Assembly (NCBI GenBank): GCA_031407985.1
Contig: JANOJB010000092.1
Span: 5,872 to 69,871, forward strand
DNA: 64,000 nt
Reading direction: 5' to 3'
DNA from: FEN-1088 sp031407985
GTDB taxonomy: Bacteria > Myxococcota_A > Polyangia > Fen-1088
Shown: one piece after another, positions 25,115 to 33,784 of the stretch
Numbering within the stretch: position 1 is the stretch's first letter
Layout of the letters: each line of letters opens with the position of its first letter
The notes under the pieces: model-generated
What the model saw: only the letters and a program-made list of their open reading frames with translations
Told to the model about the DNA's origin: nothing
The model's database searches: none
Program-made: the position numbers and the translations under genes

Positions 25115-26512
25115 TCAAACAGCTGACGGGAACACCTCCGCGGCCAGGCGGGGCAACTCTTCGGCCAGGTACAGCGGCAGCGAGAGCAACGTGTATCTCG
25201 CGGTCGTACCAAGCCGGGTGGAGGCGACCACCTTGGTGATCGTGGGCAGATCGGCATTGAAGCGAACCGCGAGGGGAAAGGCGCGCTCGGCCATGAAGAT
25301 GTGGAGGCTCTTGTGCGAGCCCGTGGTCCCCGCCTTGACCTCAACGGGAACGATGTGCGCCCCCTGTTGGGTCATGTAATCAAGCTCTGCTTCGGAACCG
25401 CGCGCATCGCGGTGCCAATAATAAAGGGCCGGCTCTTCGTGCGCGCGGAAGCCGAGCCGCAGAAGCTGTCCGACGACCTGCTCCGCCACAGCACCGCGAT
25501 GGGCCAGCATCAAATCGGCCGTCGCATCAAGTTCAGCCACCGACAGGCCCAGACACGCCGACAGCAAGCCGACGTCGAGCAGGATCAACTTGAAGCGCTT
25601 TTCGTCGACGCCCGCCGCCAGCGGCAGCGCCGTGGCGGGGGTACCGCGGACGCGGTGGCAAACGCGCGCCAGCGACAACAACTCCACCGCCTGTGCCAAT
25701 GCCAACGAGCGCTCGGTCCGATCGACCTGTGCATAGCGGAACTTGCCACCGACCTGCTGCGCGACCGAGGACAGCACGGCGTTCAGCCTGCCGTGATGCA
25801 CGCGACCAGCGTACTTCGCGAAGTCCGATCGCAGTGTTGCCAACAGATCACTTTGCACCTCGCTTGCGGACAGCAGGGAACGTTCGTTGCGGTAGCGCTC
25901 GACCACCGCGGGCATGCCGCCCACCAGCAGATATTGGCGAAAGAGATCCAGCATCCGATCGTGGAGGGGCGCGATCGTCGCCTGCCCCGCGCGGATGTCC
26001 TCCGCAGTGATCTGCGTGGCAAGCGCGCCAAGGCGTTCTTCGCCCATCGCCTCCAGAAATTCCCGGAACCCCATCGGCTCCAGGTGCATGAAGGCGATCC
26101 GACCCACCGGCATGCTGAAGGTCGGGTCGGCAAGCGCGAAGTCCAACAACGAGCCCGCGCAGATGATCGGCAGCGCGGGCAGCTCCTCCGCGAACCAGCG
26201 CAGTTTCGCCAGCACCGCTGGCTCGGCTTGTATCTCATCGAGAAACAGCAGCGCGCTGCCGTCCGGCGGAATCCTGGCGCGCGCCATCGCCTCCAGGCGC
26301 GCCAGGATCGCCCGCGGGTCATTGTCCGAAAAGCAGCGAGCGATGGCCGGATCGCGCTCCAGATTCATTTCGACCACCCGACCGAATCGGGTCTGCCCCC
26401 ACATCCTGATGAGGTGCGACTTCCCGACCTGCCGGGCGCCCCGCACAATCAGAGGCCTCCGATCCGGCCGGTCGGCCCAGGCGTCCAAGGCGGTTTCACG
26501 TATTCTTTTCAC
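25115..26512 (-). CDS. AAA ATPase with DUF4143 domain
   Basis: A 465-residue protein with an N-terminal AAA_14 ATPase domain (Walker A GARQVGKSH at about 25-33, Walker B LLFLDEIQ) and a C-terminal DUF4143 region that ends in an endonuclease-like core (SEAELDYM...VPVEVKAG). This family is abundant in accessory genomes and has been linked to defence or mobile elements, with no agreed role. The start is GTG 26512, directly after a good sigma-70-like promoter in an AT-rich patch, which suggests recent acquisition. Confidence 0.9.
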   Translation of the reverse strand: MKRIRETALDAWADRPDRRPLIVRGARQVGKSHLIRMWGQTRFGRVVEMNLERDPAIARCFSDNDPRAILARLEAMARARIPPDGSALLFLDEIQAEPAVLAKLRWFAEELPALPIICAGSLLDFALADPTFSMPVGRIAFMHLEPMGFREFLEAMGEERLGALATQITAEDIRAGQATIAPLHDRMLDLFRQYLLVGGMPAVVERYRNERSLLSASEVQSDLLATLRSDFAKYAGRVHHGRLNAVLSSVAQQVGGKFRYAQVDRTERSLALAQAVELLSLARVCHRVRGTPATALPLAAGVDEKRFKLILLDVGLLSACLGLSVAELDATADLMLAHRGAVAEQVVGQLLRLGFRAHEEPALYYWHRDARGSEAELDYMTQQGAHIVPVEVKAGTTGSHKSLHIFMAERAFPLAVRFNADLPTITKVVASTRLGTTARYTLLSLPLYLAEELPRLAAEVFPSAV

Positions 26513-26518
26513 ATAAAC

Positions 26519-26546
26519 ATAATAAAAGAACCGTATTAAAAATCAA
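26519..26546 (-). promoter_or_regulatory. Sigma-70-like promoter of the DUF4143 ATPase
   Basis: On the minus strand, TTGATT (26541-26546) and TATTAT (26519-26524) are separated by 16 nt. The surrounding 50 bp are AT-rich in an otherwise GC-rich window. Only 6 nt separate the -10 element from the GTG start, so the transcript would be leaderless or nearly so. Confidence 0.55.
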
Positions 26547-26783
26547 TAGAATGTAGTTTAAGTACCTATGCGTGTCGCCGAGAAGCAGCCGTCGGCGTGG
26601 GCTGAAACCGGCCACCACGACAACTCCGATGACGGCGGCCCGTTCGCTTCACAATCCGATTCGTGGGGATCCCCCGTTCCGCCCGTTCGAGACGGTGCGC
26701 CCCCATACCGCCGGTCCCCCGCCCCCCCCATCCCGCCAATCCCTGGCAGACTGTGCGGGGCCGACAAGCTCACCCCAAGTGAG

Positions 26784-27017
26784 CTATGGGTTCTCAGACG
26801 CCAGAGTATCGACGTCGTCGAGAAATGCTTGCAGTGTCGGGGCACTGACCGGCGTTCCGTCGACAATCGCGATCACACCGCCGAGGTCGCAGCGCTGACA
26901 GCGATTCAGACAATCCTTGACCAGCGGAACGTGTTCGCGATCGCGCAGCGTTGAGAGCAGGGGAGCGAAGTCGGAGGCGAACCGCTCAACGGATTTTTTG
27001 CACAGGTGGATCTGCAC
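26784..27017 (-). CDS. Small Cys-rich protein, DUF1450/YuzB-like
   Basis: A 77-residue protein starting at GTG 27017. Cys at about 6 (HLCKKS) plus Cys36, Cys40 and Cys43 (DCLNRCQRC) followed by VIAIVDGTPVSAPTLQAFLDDV resemble the DUF1450/YuzB or thioredoxin-like [2Fe-2S] pattern. The protein may bind a metal or an iron-sulfur cluster. It lies between the DUF4143 gene (upstream end) and a PIN gene. The 26560-26783 interval to its left holds nothing I can identify. Confidence 0.55.
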   Translation of the reverse strand: MQIHLCKKSVERFASDFAPLLSTLRDREHVPLVKDCLNRCQRCDLGGVIAIVDGTPVSAPTLQAFLDDVDTLASENP

Positions 27018-27070
27018 GGGGGGCGGACCTTACATGAGCGTACCGGCCCCAAGGATCCCCATGAGCGTGG

Positions 27071-27487
27071 CTACGACGGATGGATCCGGAACGCGCGGTT
27101 TGTTCCCCAGCGCAACGCGGAGAAGTCCTTGCGGTCGAGCGTCAGGATGTCACCAGACCTTACGTCCTCGGCCAGGACCACCAAGGTGGCGTCGGCATAG
27201 TCCAACCCAAGATCGGCGTAGCGACGCAGGATCTCACTGGCGCGGAGCAAAACTTCCGTCGATCCCGGAACCATGACAGCGCCGCCATCAAGGACGAATC
27301 TCAGAACGGCCGAAACACCACCGGTGACTCGCCCCAGCAGATGCGTGGCCTCGGTGATGACGGGCTCGGTGGTTAGCACCGGCCGCATCCATCTCGAAAA
27401 CACCTTCACGCACGCCGCGTGGTGGACCTGACTGCGATCGAGCAACGAAACCAAGCCGCCGGTGTCCAGCAGCAGCTCACCGGCCAC
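27071..27487 (-). CDS. PIN-domain toxin (VapC-like)
   Basis: A 138-residue PIN RNase from GTG 27487 (LLLDTGGLVSLLDRSQVHH). Asp in LLLDTGG, Glu in VITEATHL, Asp in LDYADATLVVLAE and Asp in LTLDRKDFSAL form the complete acidic centre. It resembles the PIN protein at 16495 in length and motif spacing, so the two may be paralogues. The gene overlaps the preceding antitoxin by 11 nt. Confidence 0.87.
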   Translation of the reverse strand: MAGELLLDTGGLVSLLDRSQVHHAACVKVFSRWMRPVLTTEPVITEATHLLGRVTGGVSAVLRFVLDGGAVMVPGSTEVLLRASEILRRYADLGLDYADATLVVLAEDVRSGDILTLDRKDFSALRWGTNRAFRIHPS

Positions 27488-27731
27488 GGGCCAGCGACTC
27501 CAGTACGTGGCGGCGGTGGTCGCGCGCCAGGTTGGGAATTCCCGACTTCAGCGAGCCCAACAGGTGGCCCACGCGGCTTGCGGGACGCGCCGCTTCCGCC
27601 GACGGTCGCAGGTAGGCTTGCAAAGCATCGCGGACCACGTCCGATCGGCGGCGCCCCGACTGCTCGGCGAGGTTTCGAATGTCCTCGGCCATGTCGTCAG
27701 GAACCCGTACCACCAATTGTTGTGTGGGCAT
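27477..27731 (-). CDS. Ribbon-helix-helix antitoxin (VapB-like)
   Basis: An 84-residue protein from ATG 27731 (MPTQQLVVRVPDDMAEDIRN), with the RHH strand and helices (EQSGRRRSDVVRDALQAYL). The C-terminal tail is Arg-rich. The frame can be extended to 27770, but the family begins near the chosen ATG. It is the first gene of a two-gene module with the PIN toxin; two direct repeats upstream form a probable operator. Confidence 0.85.
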   Translation of the reverse strand: MPTQQLVVRVPDDMAEDIRNLAEQSGRRRSDVVRDALQAYLRPSAEAARPASRVGHLLGSLKSGIPNLARDHRRHVLESLARGR

Positions 27732-27734
27732 CGC

Positions 27735-27752
27735 AATGCAAGTGTAATGCAA
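27735..27752. promoter_or_regulatory. Direct-repeat operator of the RHH antitoxin
   Basis: AATGCAA occurs at 27735-27741 and again at 27746-27752, an 11-bp period (one helical turn), just upstream of the antitoxin ATG at 27731. This geometry suits cooperative binding of RHH dimers. Confidence 0.5.
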
Positions 27753-27826
27753 CCCGGATCGGGCCGCCAATGGGGTCGTTGCTGGCAGAATCCCCGACCT
27801 TCGCGCAAATGCTAGATTCCACGCCC

Positions 27827-29008
27827 ATGTCCTTGAACCGGCGCAACCTGCGCGATGCGCATCGCATCGTCGTCAAACTGGGCACGCACGTCGTGACCCG
27901 GGACGGCGTGCAACTGGCCGTTGAACGACTGCGGGGATTGGTGGAAAGCGTGGTGCGGTTGCGTGCCGCGGGCCGCGAGGTTGTCTTGGTATCCAGCGGC
28001 GCCGTGGGGATGGGCATGCAGGTGCTGGGACTGTCCGACCGCCCGCGATCCCTGGGACTGCGTCAGGCCTGCGCGGCCGTGGGGCAGGGAAACTTGATGG
28101 GTTTTTACACACAAGCGTTCGCCGGGTTCGGTGTAACGGCGGCGCAGGTGTTGCTGACGCAGGAAGATCTCGGCGATCGGGATCGTGCCCTGTGTTTGCG
28201 AACCACGTTGATGCGTCTGCTGGAACTAGGGGTGGTCCCGGTCCTGAACGAAAACGACAGCGTCAGCGTGCGCGAGCTGGTGGATCACCAGCGCTCTGTA
28301 TCGCCGTCGCCCGACGAAGAGCCGGCGACGCCGGTATTCGGTGACAACGACGGCCTGTCGGCGCGCGTCGCCGTGACGTTGGATGCCGATCTGTTGGTGC
28401 TGTTGACCAACGTCGCGGGCCTGTTCACGGCGAACCCCGCCGACGACTCCAGCGCGCGCCGGATCGACGAGATCGCGCTGGTCGACAACGCGACCCTGGC
28501 GTTGGCCAGTGGGGGCTCGGTCGGGGGCACGGGCGGAATGGCCAGCAAACTGGAGGCGGCGCGTCTGGCAAATGCCGAGGGCACGGCCGTGTTGATCGCC
28601 AGCGGAGAAGAGCCCCGGGTTTTGGAACGCGCGCTCGACGGTGAGGATCTGGGGACACTGATCACCGGCACCGAACGCCGCGGCGCACGCTGGCGCCGCA
28701 TCGCCGTCTCGACCCGGCACCGCGGAGCCCTGATCGTCAATGAGGGCGCGCTGCGGGCGCTGTCCGGGAAGAAGGCGTCGCTGTTGCCCATCGGTGTCGT
28801 GTCCGTCGACGGCGAGTTCGAAAAGGGCGACGTCGTCGAGATTCGCGACGGCAGCGGGCGCGTTCACGGACGGGGCCTGGTCAACTATCCGGCTGACGCG
28901 TGCCGCAAATTGGTCGGCCGCCGGAGCGACGAGATCGAAGCCATTTTGGGTTGGCACGGCTATGATGCGGTCGTCACGCGCGACAACTTGGTTATGGGAG
29001 CGGTATGA
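27827..29008 (+). CDS. proB: Glutamate 5-kinase
   Basis: First enzyme of proline biosynthesis (glutamate to gamma-glutamyl phosphate). About 393 residues with an amino-acid kinase domain (IVVKLGTHVV at the start, VSSGAVGMG, NENDSVS, GDNDGLSA) and a C-terminal PUA domain (from about 300, ending near DNLVMGAV). ATG 27827 fits the family; ATG 27809 adds six residues. The stop overlaps the proA start in ATGA. It begins a four-gene plus-strand run with proA and the siroheme genes. Confidence 0.95.
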   Translation: MSLNRRNLRDAHRIVVKLGTHVVTRDGVQLAVERLRGLVESVVRLRAAGREVVLVSSGAVGMGMQVLGLSDRPRSLGLRQACAAVGQGNLMGFYTQAFAGFGVTAAQVLLTQEDLGDRDRALCLRTTLMRLLELGVVPVLNENDSVSVRELVDHQRSVSPSPDEEPATPVFGDNDGLSARVAVTLDADLLVLLTNVAGLFTANPADDSSARRIDEIALVDNATLALASGGSVGGTGGMASKLEAARLANAEGTAVLIASGEEPRVLERALDGEDLGTLITGTERRGARWRRIAVSTRHRGALIVNEGALRALSGKKASLLPIGVVSVDGEFEKGDVVEIRDGSGRVHGRGLVNYPADACRKLVGRRSDEIEAILGWHGYDAVVTRDNLVMGAV

Positions 29009-30333
29009 CTTCTTCCGCATCGGCATTCACGAAGGACGCGGCCAAGGCGGCCAAGGCGGCCGGGGCAGCCTTGCGCGACGCGCCCGGCACAATCCGCGCG
29101 ACGTTGCTTTCGGATCTGGCGGCGGCGCTTGAACGCGACGACGTGCGCGCGTCCGTGTTCGCGGCGAACGCGCGCGACATGGAGCGCGCCAAGATCGATC
29201 AGGCCAACGGCACGTTGGCGCCGGCGCTGGTCAACCGCCTGGGTCTTGATGCCAAGAAGATGGTGGCGCTGTCCGACGGGTTGCGGCAACTGGCGGCGAT
29301 GACGGATCTGGTGGGTCGCGTGACGTTGCGCCGCGAGCTGGACGACGGCCTGATCCTGGAACGCGTGACGTGTCCCCTGGGACTGATCGGCGTTGTGTTC
29401 GAGGCGCGCCCCGATGCGCTGATTCAGATCGCCGGCTTGGCCCTGCGCAGCGGCAATGCCGTGATCATGAAAGGCGGCAGCGAGGCGCAGGAGAGCAACC
29501 GCGCGCTGACCGCGGTTGTCCACGACGTGCTGGTCAGACACGGACTGGATCCCCGTCTGGCCGTGCTGCTGGAGGGCCGCGCCGACGTGGCGGCGGTCCT
29601 GGAACAGCATGGGATCGTCGACCTGATCGTGGCGCGCGGTTCCACTGAGTTCGTGCAGTACGTTCAGCGATCGACACGTATTCCCGTCATGGCGCACGCG
29701 GCGGGAATTTGTCACCTGTACCTGCACCGCGCGGCCGATCCCCAGATCTCCGCGCGCGTGGCGGTCGATTCGAAGATGACGTACCCGGCCGCCTGCAACG
29801 CGCTGGAAACGTTGCTGTGGGACGAAGGCGCGGAGGCCGCGCTGGACGCGTCGGTGGTGGCCTTGACCGCGGCGGGCGTCGAGCTGCGTGGCTGTGCCGC
29901 GACCCGCACGCGCTATCCCCAGATGACCGCTGCTACCGACGCCGACTGGGACACCGAATACGGCGCCGCAATCTTGTCCATCCGTCGCGTCGCGGACATC
30001 GGCGAAGCGTTGGCGCACATCGATCGCCACGGCTCGCGACACACCGACGCCATCGTCACCGCGGACGCGGCCGCCGCGCGGAAGTTCCTGGCGTCGGTCG
30101 ATGCGGCGGGCGTGTATCACAACGCCAGTACGCGTTTTTCGGACGGTTACCGCTACGGCCTGGGGGCCGAGGTCGGTATCAGCACCGACAAACTGCACGC
30201 GCGTGGGCCGGTCGGCGTCGACGGACTGCTCACCTACCGCTGGCTGCTGCACGGCAACGGGCATCTGACGGCCGACTACGGCGGCGGTAAGCGTTTCAAA
30301 CACCGGGATCTGCCAACCGACGGGGCGAAATAG
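29005..30333 (+). CDS. proA: Glutamate-5-semialdehyde dehydrogenase
   Basis: Second proline enzyme, reducing gamma-glutamyl phosphate to glutamate semialdehyde with NADPH. 442 residues (family usually 415-425). The catalytic Cys is at about 264 (YPAACNALETLL), and the FEARPDALIQIAGLALRSGN and GLGAEVGISTDKLHARGPVG blocks are typical. Overlaps proB by 4 nt, so the two are co-translated. Confidence 0.96.
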   Translation: MTSSASAFTKDAAKAAKAAGAALRDAPGTIRATLLSDLAAALERDDVRASVFAANARDMERAKIDQANGTLAPALVNRLGLDAKKMVALSDGLRQLAAMTDLVGRVTLRRELDDGLILERVTCPLGLIGVVFEARPDALIQIAGLALRSGNAVIMKGGSEAQESNRALTAVVHDVLVRHGLDPRLAVLLEGRADVAAVLEQHGIVDLIVARGSTEFVQYVQRSTRIPVMAHAAGICHLYLHRAADPQISARVAVDSKMTYPAACNALETLLWDEGAEAALDASVVALTAAGVELRGCAATRTRYPQMTAATDADWDTEYGAAILSIRRVADIGEALAHIDRHGSRHTDAIVTADAAAARKFLASVDAAGVYHNASTRFSDGYRYGLGAEVGISTDKLHARGPVGVDGLLTYRWLLHGNGHLTADYGGGKRFKHRDLPTDGAK

Positions 30334-30356
30334 CGCGGCAGAATTGTGAGGATTGG

Positions 30357-30956
30357 TTGGCTACATCCGACGAAACACTGTTCCCGCTGTTCCTGAAGCT
30401 TGCCGGGCGAAACGTCCTGCTGGTGGGCGGTGGACCGGTTGCCACGGCAAAGGCCGGCGCCCTGGCCGAGGCCGGTGCCCGGGTGACTCTTGTGTCGCCG
30501 ACCGTGACCGCCGCGCTTGCCGGGCTGGCCGCCGCGCATGAATGGTCCGTCCACGAACGGGCGTTCCAGGCCGCCGACTTGGATCAGGCCTGGTTGGTGA
30601 TCGCGGCGGCGCCACCCGCTGTCAACCGCGACGTCTCGTTAGCCGCCGAGGCGTGCCGGATCTTCGTCGTGGCCGTGGATGATCCACCGTCCGCCAGCGC
30701 GTATGGGGCGGGAATCGTGCGTCGGGCCGGCGTCACCCTGGCGGTATCGACGGCGGGGCACGCACCAGCGCTGGCGGGCCTGCTGCGCGAAGGACTTGAA
30801 GCCGTGCTGCCCGACGATCTGGACGCTTGGATCGCGGAGGCGCGCCGCCTGCGGCCGGCCTGGCGTGCCGACGCGATCCCGCTTTCCGAGCGACGCCCGC
30901 GCCTGCTGTTGGCGTTGAACGATCTTTACCGAACCGACGGAGGTTCCCGTGGCTGA
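30357..30956 (+). CDS. Precorrin-2 dehydrogenase (siroheme synthase N-terminal domain)
   Basis: A 199-residue Rossmann-fold protein of the SirC/Met8p/CysG-N type: oxidises precorrin-2 to sirohydrochlorin, and some members also chelate iron. FPLFLKLAGRNVLLVGGGPV is the NAD-binding start, with AAPPAVNRDVS and VSTAGHAPALAGLLRE further on. The start is TTG 30357 with GAGGA before it. It overlaps the next methyltransferase gene by 8 nt. Together they do the work of CysG as two polypeptides. Confidence 0.9.
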   Translation: MATSDETLFPLFLKLAGRNVLLVGGGPVATAKAGALAEAGARVTLVSPTVTAALAGLAAAHEWSVHERAFQAADLDQAWLVIAAAPPAVNRDVSLAAEACRIFVVAVDDPPSASAYGAGIVRRAGVTLAVSTAGHAPALAGLLREGLEAVLPDDLDAWIAEARRLRPAWRADAIPLSERRPRLLLALNDLYRTDGGSRG

Positions 30957-31776
30957 TCCGGGGCGTGGACGTGTGATCCTGGTGGGGGCAGGGCCGGGCG
31001 ATCCGGATCTGCTGACGATCCGGGCCGCGCGTCGATTGGCCGAGGCGGATCTGGTGCTGTACGACGCGTTGTCATCCGAGGCGATGCGGGCTTACGCGCC
31101 GCGCGCGCGCTGGTTCTACGTCGGCAAGCGCGCGTGCCGCCAATCGATCGGCCAGGACGTGCTGAACCGACTGATGATCAAAGAAGCGCGGCGCGGGCAC
31201 GTCGTCGTGCGCTTGAAATGCGGCGATCCGTTTGTCTTCGGTCGCGGCGGCGAAGAACTGCTGGCGCTGGCTGCCGCCGGTGTTCCGTGCGAGGTCGTAC
31301 CGGGCCTGTCGACGGCGGTGGCCGGTCCCGCGTTGGCGGGGATTCCCGTCACGCACCGGGGGGCTGCGTCTTCGTTCGCGGTGATCGCGGGTCACCACGA
31401 AGCGATCTTTCGACCTCTGTTGGCGGCATTGCCCACCAGCGGGATGACGGTCGTGGTCCTGATGGGCCTGGCGCAACGGGCCGCGATCGCGTCGGCGCTT
31501 CACGATTGCGGCTGGCACGCGGCCACCCCGGCGGCGGTGGTGATCGGCGCTGCGACCCCCGCCGCGTGGCGCTGGACGGGGGCGCTCGGCGAACTGAGTA
31601 CCGTGGAAATTCCCGCCGCGCCGCCCGGACAACCCGGCGCGCCCGGCCTGTTGGTGATTGGCGAAGTCGTGGCCGTCGCCGCCGAGGTCGAAAGGTTGCG
31701 GCGGGAATTCCAACCGGGGGCGGACGTCGCCGCCGATAACGACCTGATCCGGGCCGCGCGTCTTCCGCTCGCGTGA
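30949..31776 (+). CDS. cobA: Uroporphyrinogen-III C-methyltransferase
   Basis: SAM-dependent methyltransferase (SUMT) making precorrin-2 for siroheme. 275 residues from GTG 30949. Motifs LVGAGPGDPDLLT, LKCGDPFVFGRGGEE and PGLSTAVAGPALAGIPVTHRG are typical. The product of the preceding gene acts on its product. Siroheme is the cofactor of sulfite and nitrite reductases; the sulfate activation genes (cysD, cysNC) lie 11 kb downstream. Confidence 0.95.
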   Translation: MADPGRGRVILVGAGPGDPDLLTIRAARRLAEADLVLYDALSSEAMRAYAPRARWFYVGKRACRQSIGQDVLNRLMIKEARRGHVVVRLKCGDPFVFGRGGEELLALAAAGVPCEVVPGLSTAVAGPALAGIPVTHRGAASSFAVIAGHHEAIFRPLLAALPTSGMTVVVLMGLAQRAAIASALHDCGWHAATPAAVVIGAATPAAWRWTGALGELSTVEIPAAPPGQPGAPGLLVIGEVVAVAAEVERLRREFQPGADVAADNDLIRAARLPLA

Positions 31777-31783
31777 AACCCGA

Positions 31784-32599
31784 CTACGGCCGCAGTAGGC
31801 CGGCCGCAAGCAGCCCGAAAATCGCGGTGCCCAGCACAATCCGGTACACGACGAACGGATGCATCGTGCGCGTGCGAAGAAACCGCAGCAGCCAGGCGAT
31901 GCTGGCGTAGCCGGTGATTGCCGATGCGGCGAGGCCGATCAGCAGCGGTACGGTTCCCACGTCGGAGTGAAGAACGTGTTTCATTTCGAAGATACCGGCG
32001 CCGGCGATCGCCGGGATCGACAGCAGAAACGAAAACCGCGCGGCGGCGTCCCGACGCAAACCCATCGCCATCGCCGCCAGGATCGTGATCCCGGATCGCG
32101 ACACCCCCGGGACCAGCGCCAGTGCCTGCGCGCACCCGATGAAGATCGCGTCCCGCAAAACCAGTTCCTCGAACGCGCGCCGATGGCGCGCCAATCGCTC
32201 GATGATCGCCAGCGCCACCGCGACGGTGATCAGCGCCGCGGCGATCACGGGCAACGCGCGCAGCCCGCCACGAATCGCGCTCTTGGCCAGAATCCCGACC
32301 ACGACGACCGGCAGCGTGCCGACAATCAGGTAGACGGCAAGCCGCGCCTGGGGATCGCTGCGGCGGGTGGGGTCGCCAATCGCGCCTGTCACCCCACGCG
32401 CGATGGCCATCAGGTCCGATGCGAAGAACGCCAGCACCGCCGCCAAGGTACCCAGCTGAATGACCGCCGAAAACGCCGCCCCCGGATCCGACCAACCCAG
32501 CAGCGCGGGGACAATCCGCAGATGTGCCGTCGACGAAATGGGAAGAAACTCGGTCACGCCCTGGACCACGCCCAGGACGGCTGCTTCGACTGATGTCAC
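31784..32599 (-). CDS. uppP: Undecaprenyl-diphosphatase (UppP/BacA)
   Basis: An integral membrane phosphatase that recycles undecaprenyl diphosphate for cell-wall synthesis. 271 residues from GTG 32599, with eight predicted membrane segments and the active motifs GVTEFLPISSTAH and PGVSRSG. Convergent with cobA across 7 bp. No ribosome-binding site is obvious. Confidence 0.95.
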   Translation of the reverse strand: MTSVEAAVLGVVQGVTEFLPISSTAHLRIVPALLGWSDPGAAFSAVIQLGTLAAVLAFFASDLMAIARGVTGAIGDPTRRSDPQARLAVYLIVGTLPVVVVGILAKSAIRGGLRALPVIAAALITVAVALAIIERLARHRRAFEELVLRDAIFIGCAQALALVPGVSRSGITILAAMAMGLRRDAAARFSFLLSIPAIAGAGIFEMKHVLHSDVGTVPLLIGLAASAITGYASIAWLLRFLRTRTMHPFVVYRIVLGTAIFGLLAAGLLRP

Positions 32600-32686
32600 C
32601 GGGCGGATCTATCCCAGTCGGAGGCGCGCTACAAAATTCCGGTCGCTGTGAATCGCGCCGCGAAACACCGCCACGCCGCGGGCGGC

Positions 32687-32866
32687 ATGTGGCAAATGCC
32701 GTGTGATACTGTGATTCGAGGCCTGAACGTGATTGTCGACCTGGTGGGCGAGATGGGGCAGGTGTATCTGCTGGTCCCGTTCCTTTGGGTCATGAAATAC
32801 AAGCCGACCCACGTATTCGAACTGCAGCCCATGGTGCCAGGCAGTTACCCGCCGCCGCCGCGCTGA
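32687..32866 (+). CDS. Possible small hydrophobic protein
   Basis: A 59-codon ORF (GTG 32648 is an upstream alternative) with one hydrophobic stretch, VYLLVPFLWVM, and a Pro-rich C-terminus (GSYPPPPR). It occupies the gap between uppP and birA and overlaps the birA end by 22 nt tail to tail. There is no recognised family, and the evidence is limited to an open frame with plausible composition. Confidence 0.3.
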   Translation: MWQMPCDTVIRGLNVIVDLVGEMGQVYLLVPFLWVMKYKPTHVFELQPMVPGSYPPPPR

Positions 32867-33690
32867 ATGTTAGGCACGGGTGCGGGTATCACTTCGCCCG
32901 AAATAACCCGACGTACGTTCCCGGCGTCGTCCCGAATCAGCAGCGCACCGTCGTCGGCAACGCCCGTGGTGATGCCCTCGATGTAACCGCCGCTCACGTG
33001 CGCGCGGCACCTTATCCCCAACTCCGCATGGGCCTCCCACAGATCGATCGCGGCCGCGACGCCAACCGATTGGAACCGTTCATAGGCGGGCTCGAAAGCC
33101 GACAGGATGCGCGCCAGCACGTCCTCACGTGACAACACCGCGCCGTGGGCCAATCGCAGGGACGTCGCCTTGTCCGCCAGATCGTCGGGAAAAATTTCGG
33201 TGTTCACGTTGACACCGATCCCCAGCACCACGTGTGAGATCCGATTGCCCTCGGTGCTGGCCTCGGTCAGCACGCCGGCGACCTTGCGCTGCTGTTCGCC
33301 CACGCGCAACAGCAAGTCGTTCGGCCATTTGACCCGCGCATCGAAGCCTAGGCCTCGCATGGCCTTTGCCAGCGCGCCGCCCGCCAGCAGCGTCAAGGGC
33401 GGGATCTCCACCGCCGGTCGCCGGGGCCGCAACAGCAGCGACAGGTACAGGTTCGCACCGCGCGGCGAGTGCCAGCTCCTCCCCAGGCGTCCGCGTCCAT
33501 GCGTCTGCTGGTCCGCGGTCACCAGCAATCCCTCGGGTGCGCCCGCCCTTGCCTGGGCAGCCACCAAATCGTTGGTCGACACACACGTATTCACGTGCAC
33601 GTGGCGATGCCCCAGCCACGTGGACTCGCGTCGGGAAGCGACCGCCACGGTGTCCAGGGGGGCGCCTTCGTGTCCCATCGTCGCGTTCAT
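32845..33690 (-). CDS. birA: Biotin--[acetyl-CoA-carboxylase] ligase
   Basis: Attaches biotin to the carrier protein of acetyl-CoA carboxylase. 281 residues with no N-terminal DNA-binding domain, so a monofunctional ligase. Key motifs: STNDLV, HGRGRLGRSWHSP (biotin-binding loop), VKWPNDLLL, KVAGVLTE, and a C-terminal SH3-like stretch (SGGYIEGITTGVADDGALLI). It lies third in a HAD-nadC-birA minus-strand run. Confidence 0.94.
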   Translation of the reverse strand: MNATMGHEGAPLDTVAVASRRESTWLGHRHVHVNTCVSTNDLVAAQARAGAPEGLLVTADQQTHGRGRLGRSWHSPRGANLYLSLLLRPRRPAVEIPPLTLLAGGALAKAMRGLGFDARVKWPNDLLLRVGEQQRKVAGVLTEASTEGNRISHVVLGIGVNVNTEIFPDDLADKATSLRLAHGAVLSREDVLARILSAFEPAYERFQSVGVAAAIDLWEAHAELGIRCRAHVSGGYIEGITTGVADDGALLIRDDAGNVRRVISGEVIPAPVPNIQRGGGG

Positions 33691-33784
33691 TCTGGGTCCC
33701 GCGATCGCGCTCCGCTCATGCCTTGCCAGTCATTCACGACCCGCTGCCGGCTCGGGTGTCCGTTCCTTCGGCAAGCGGCAACGC

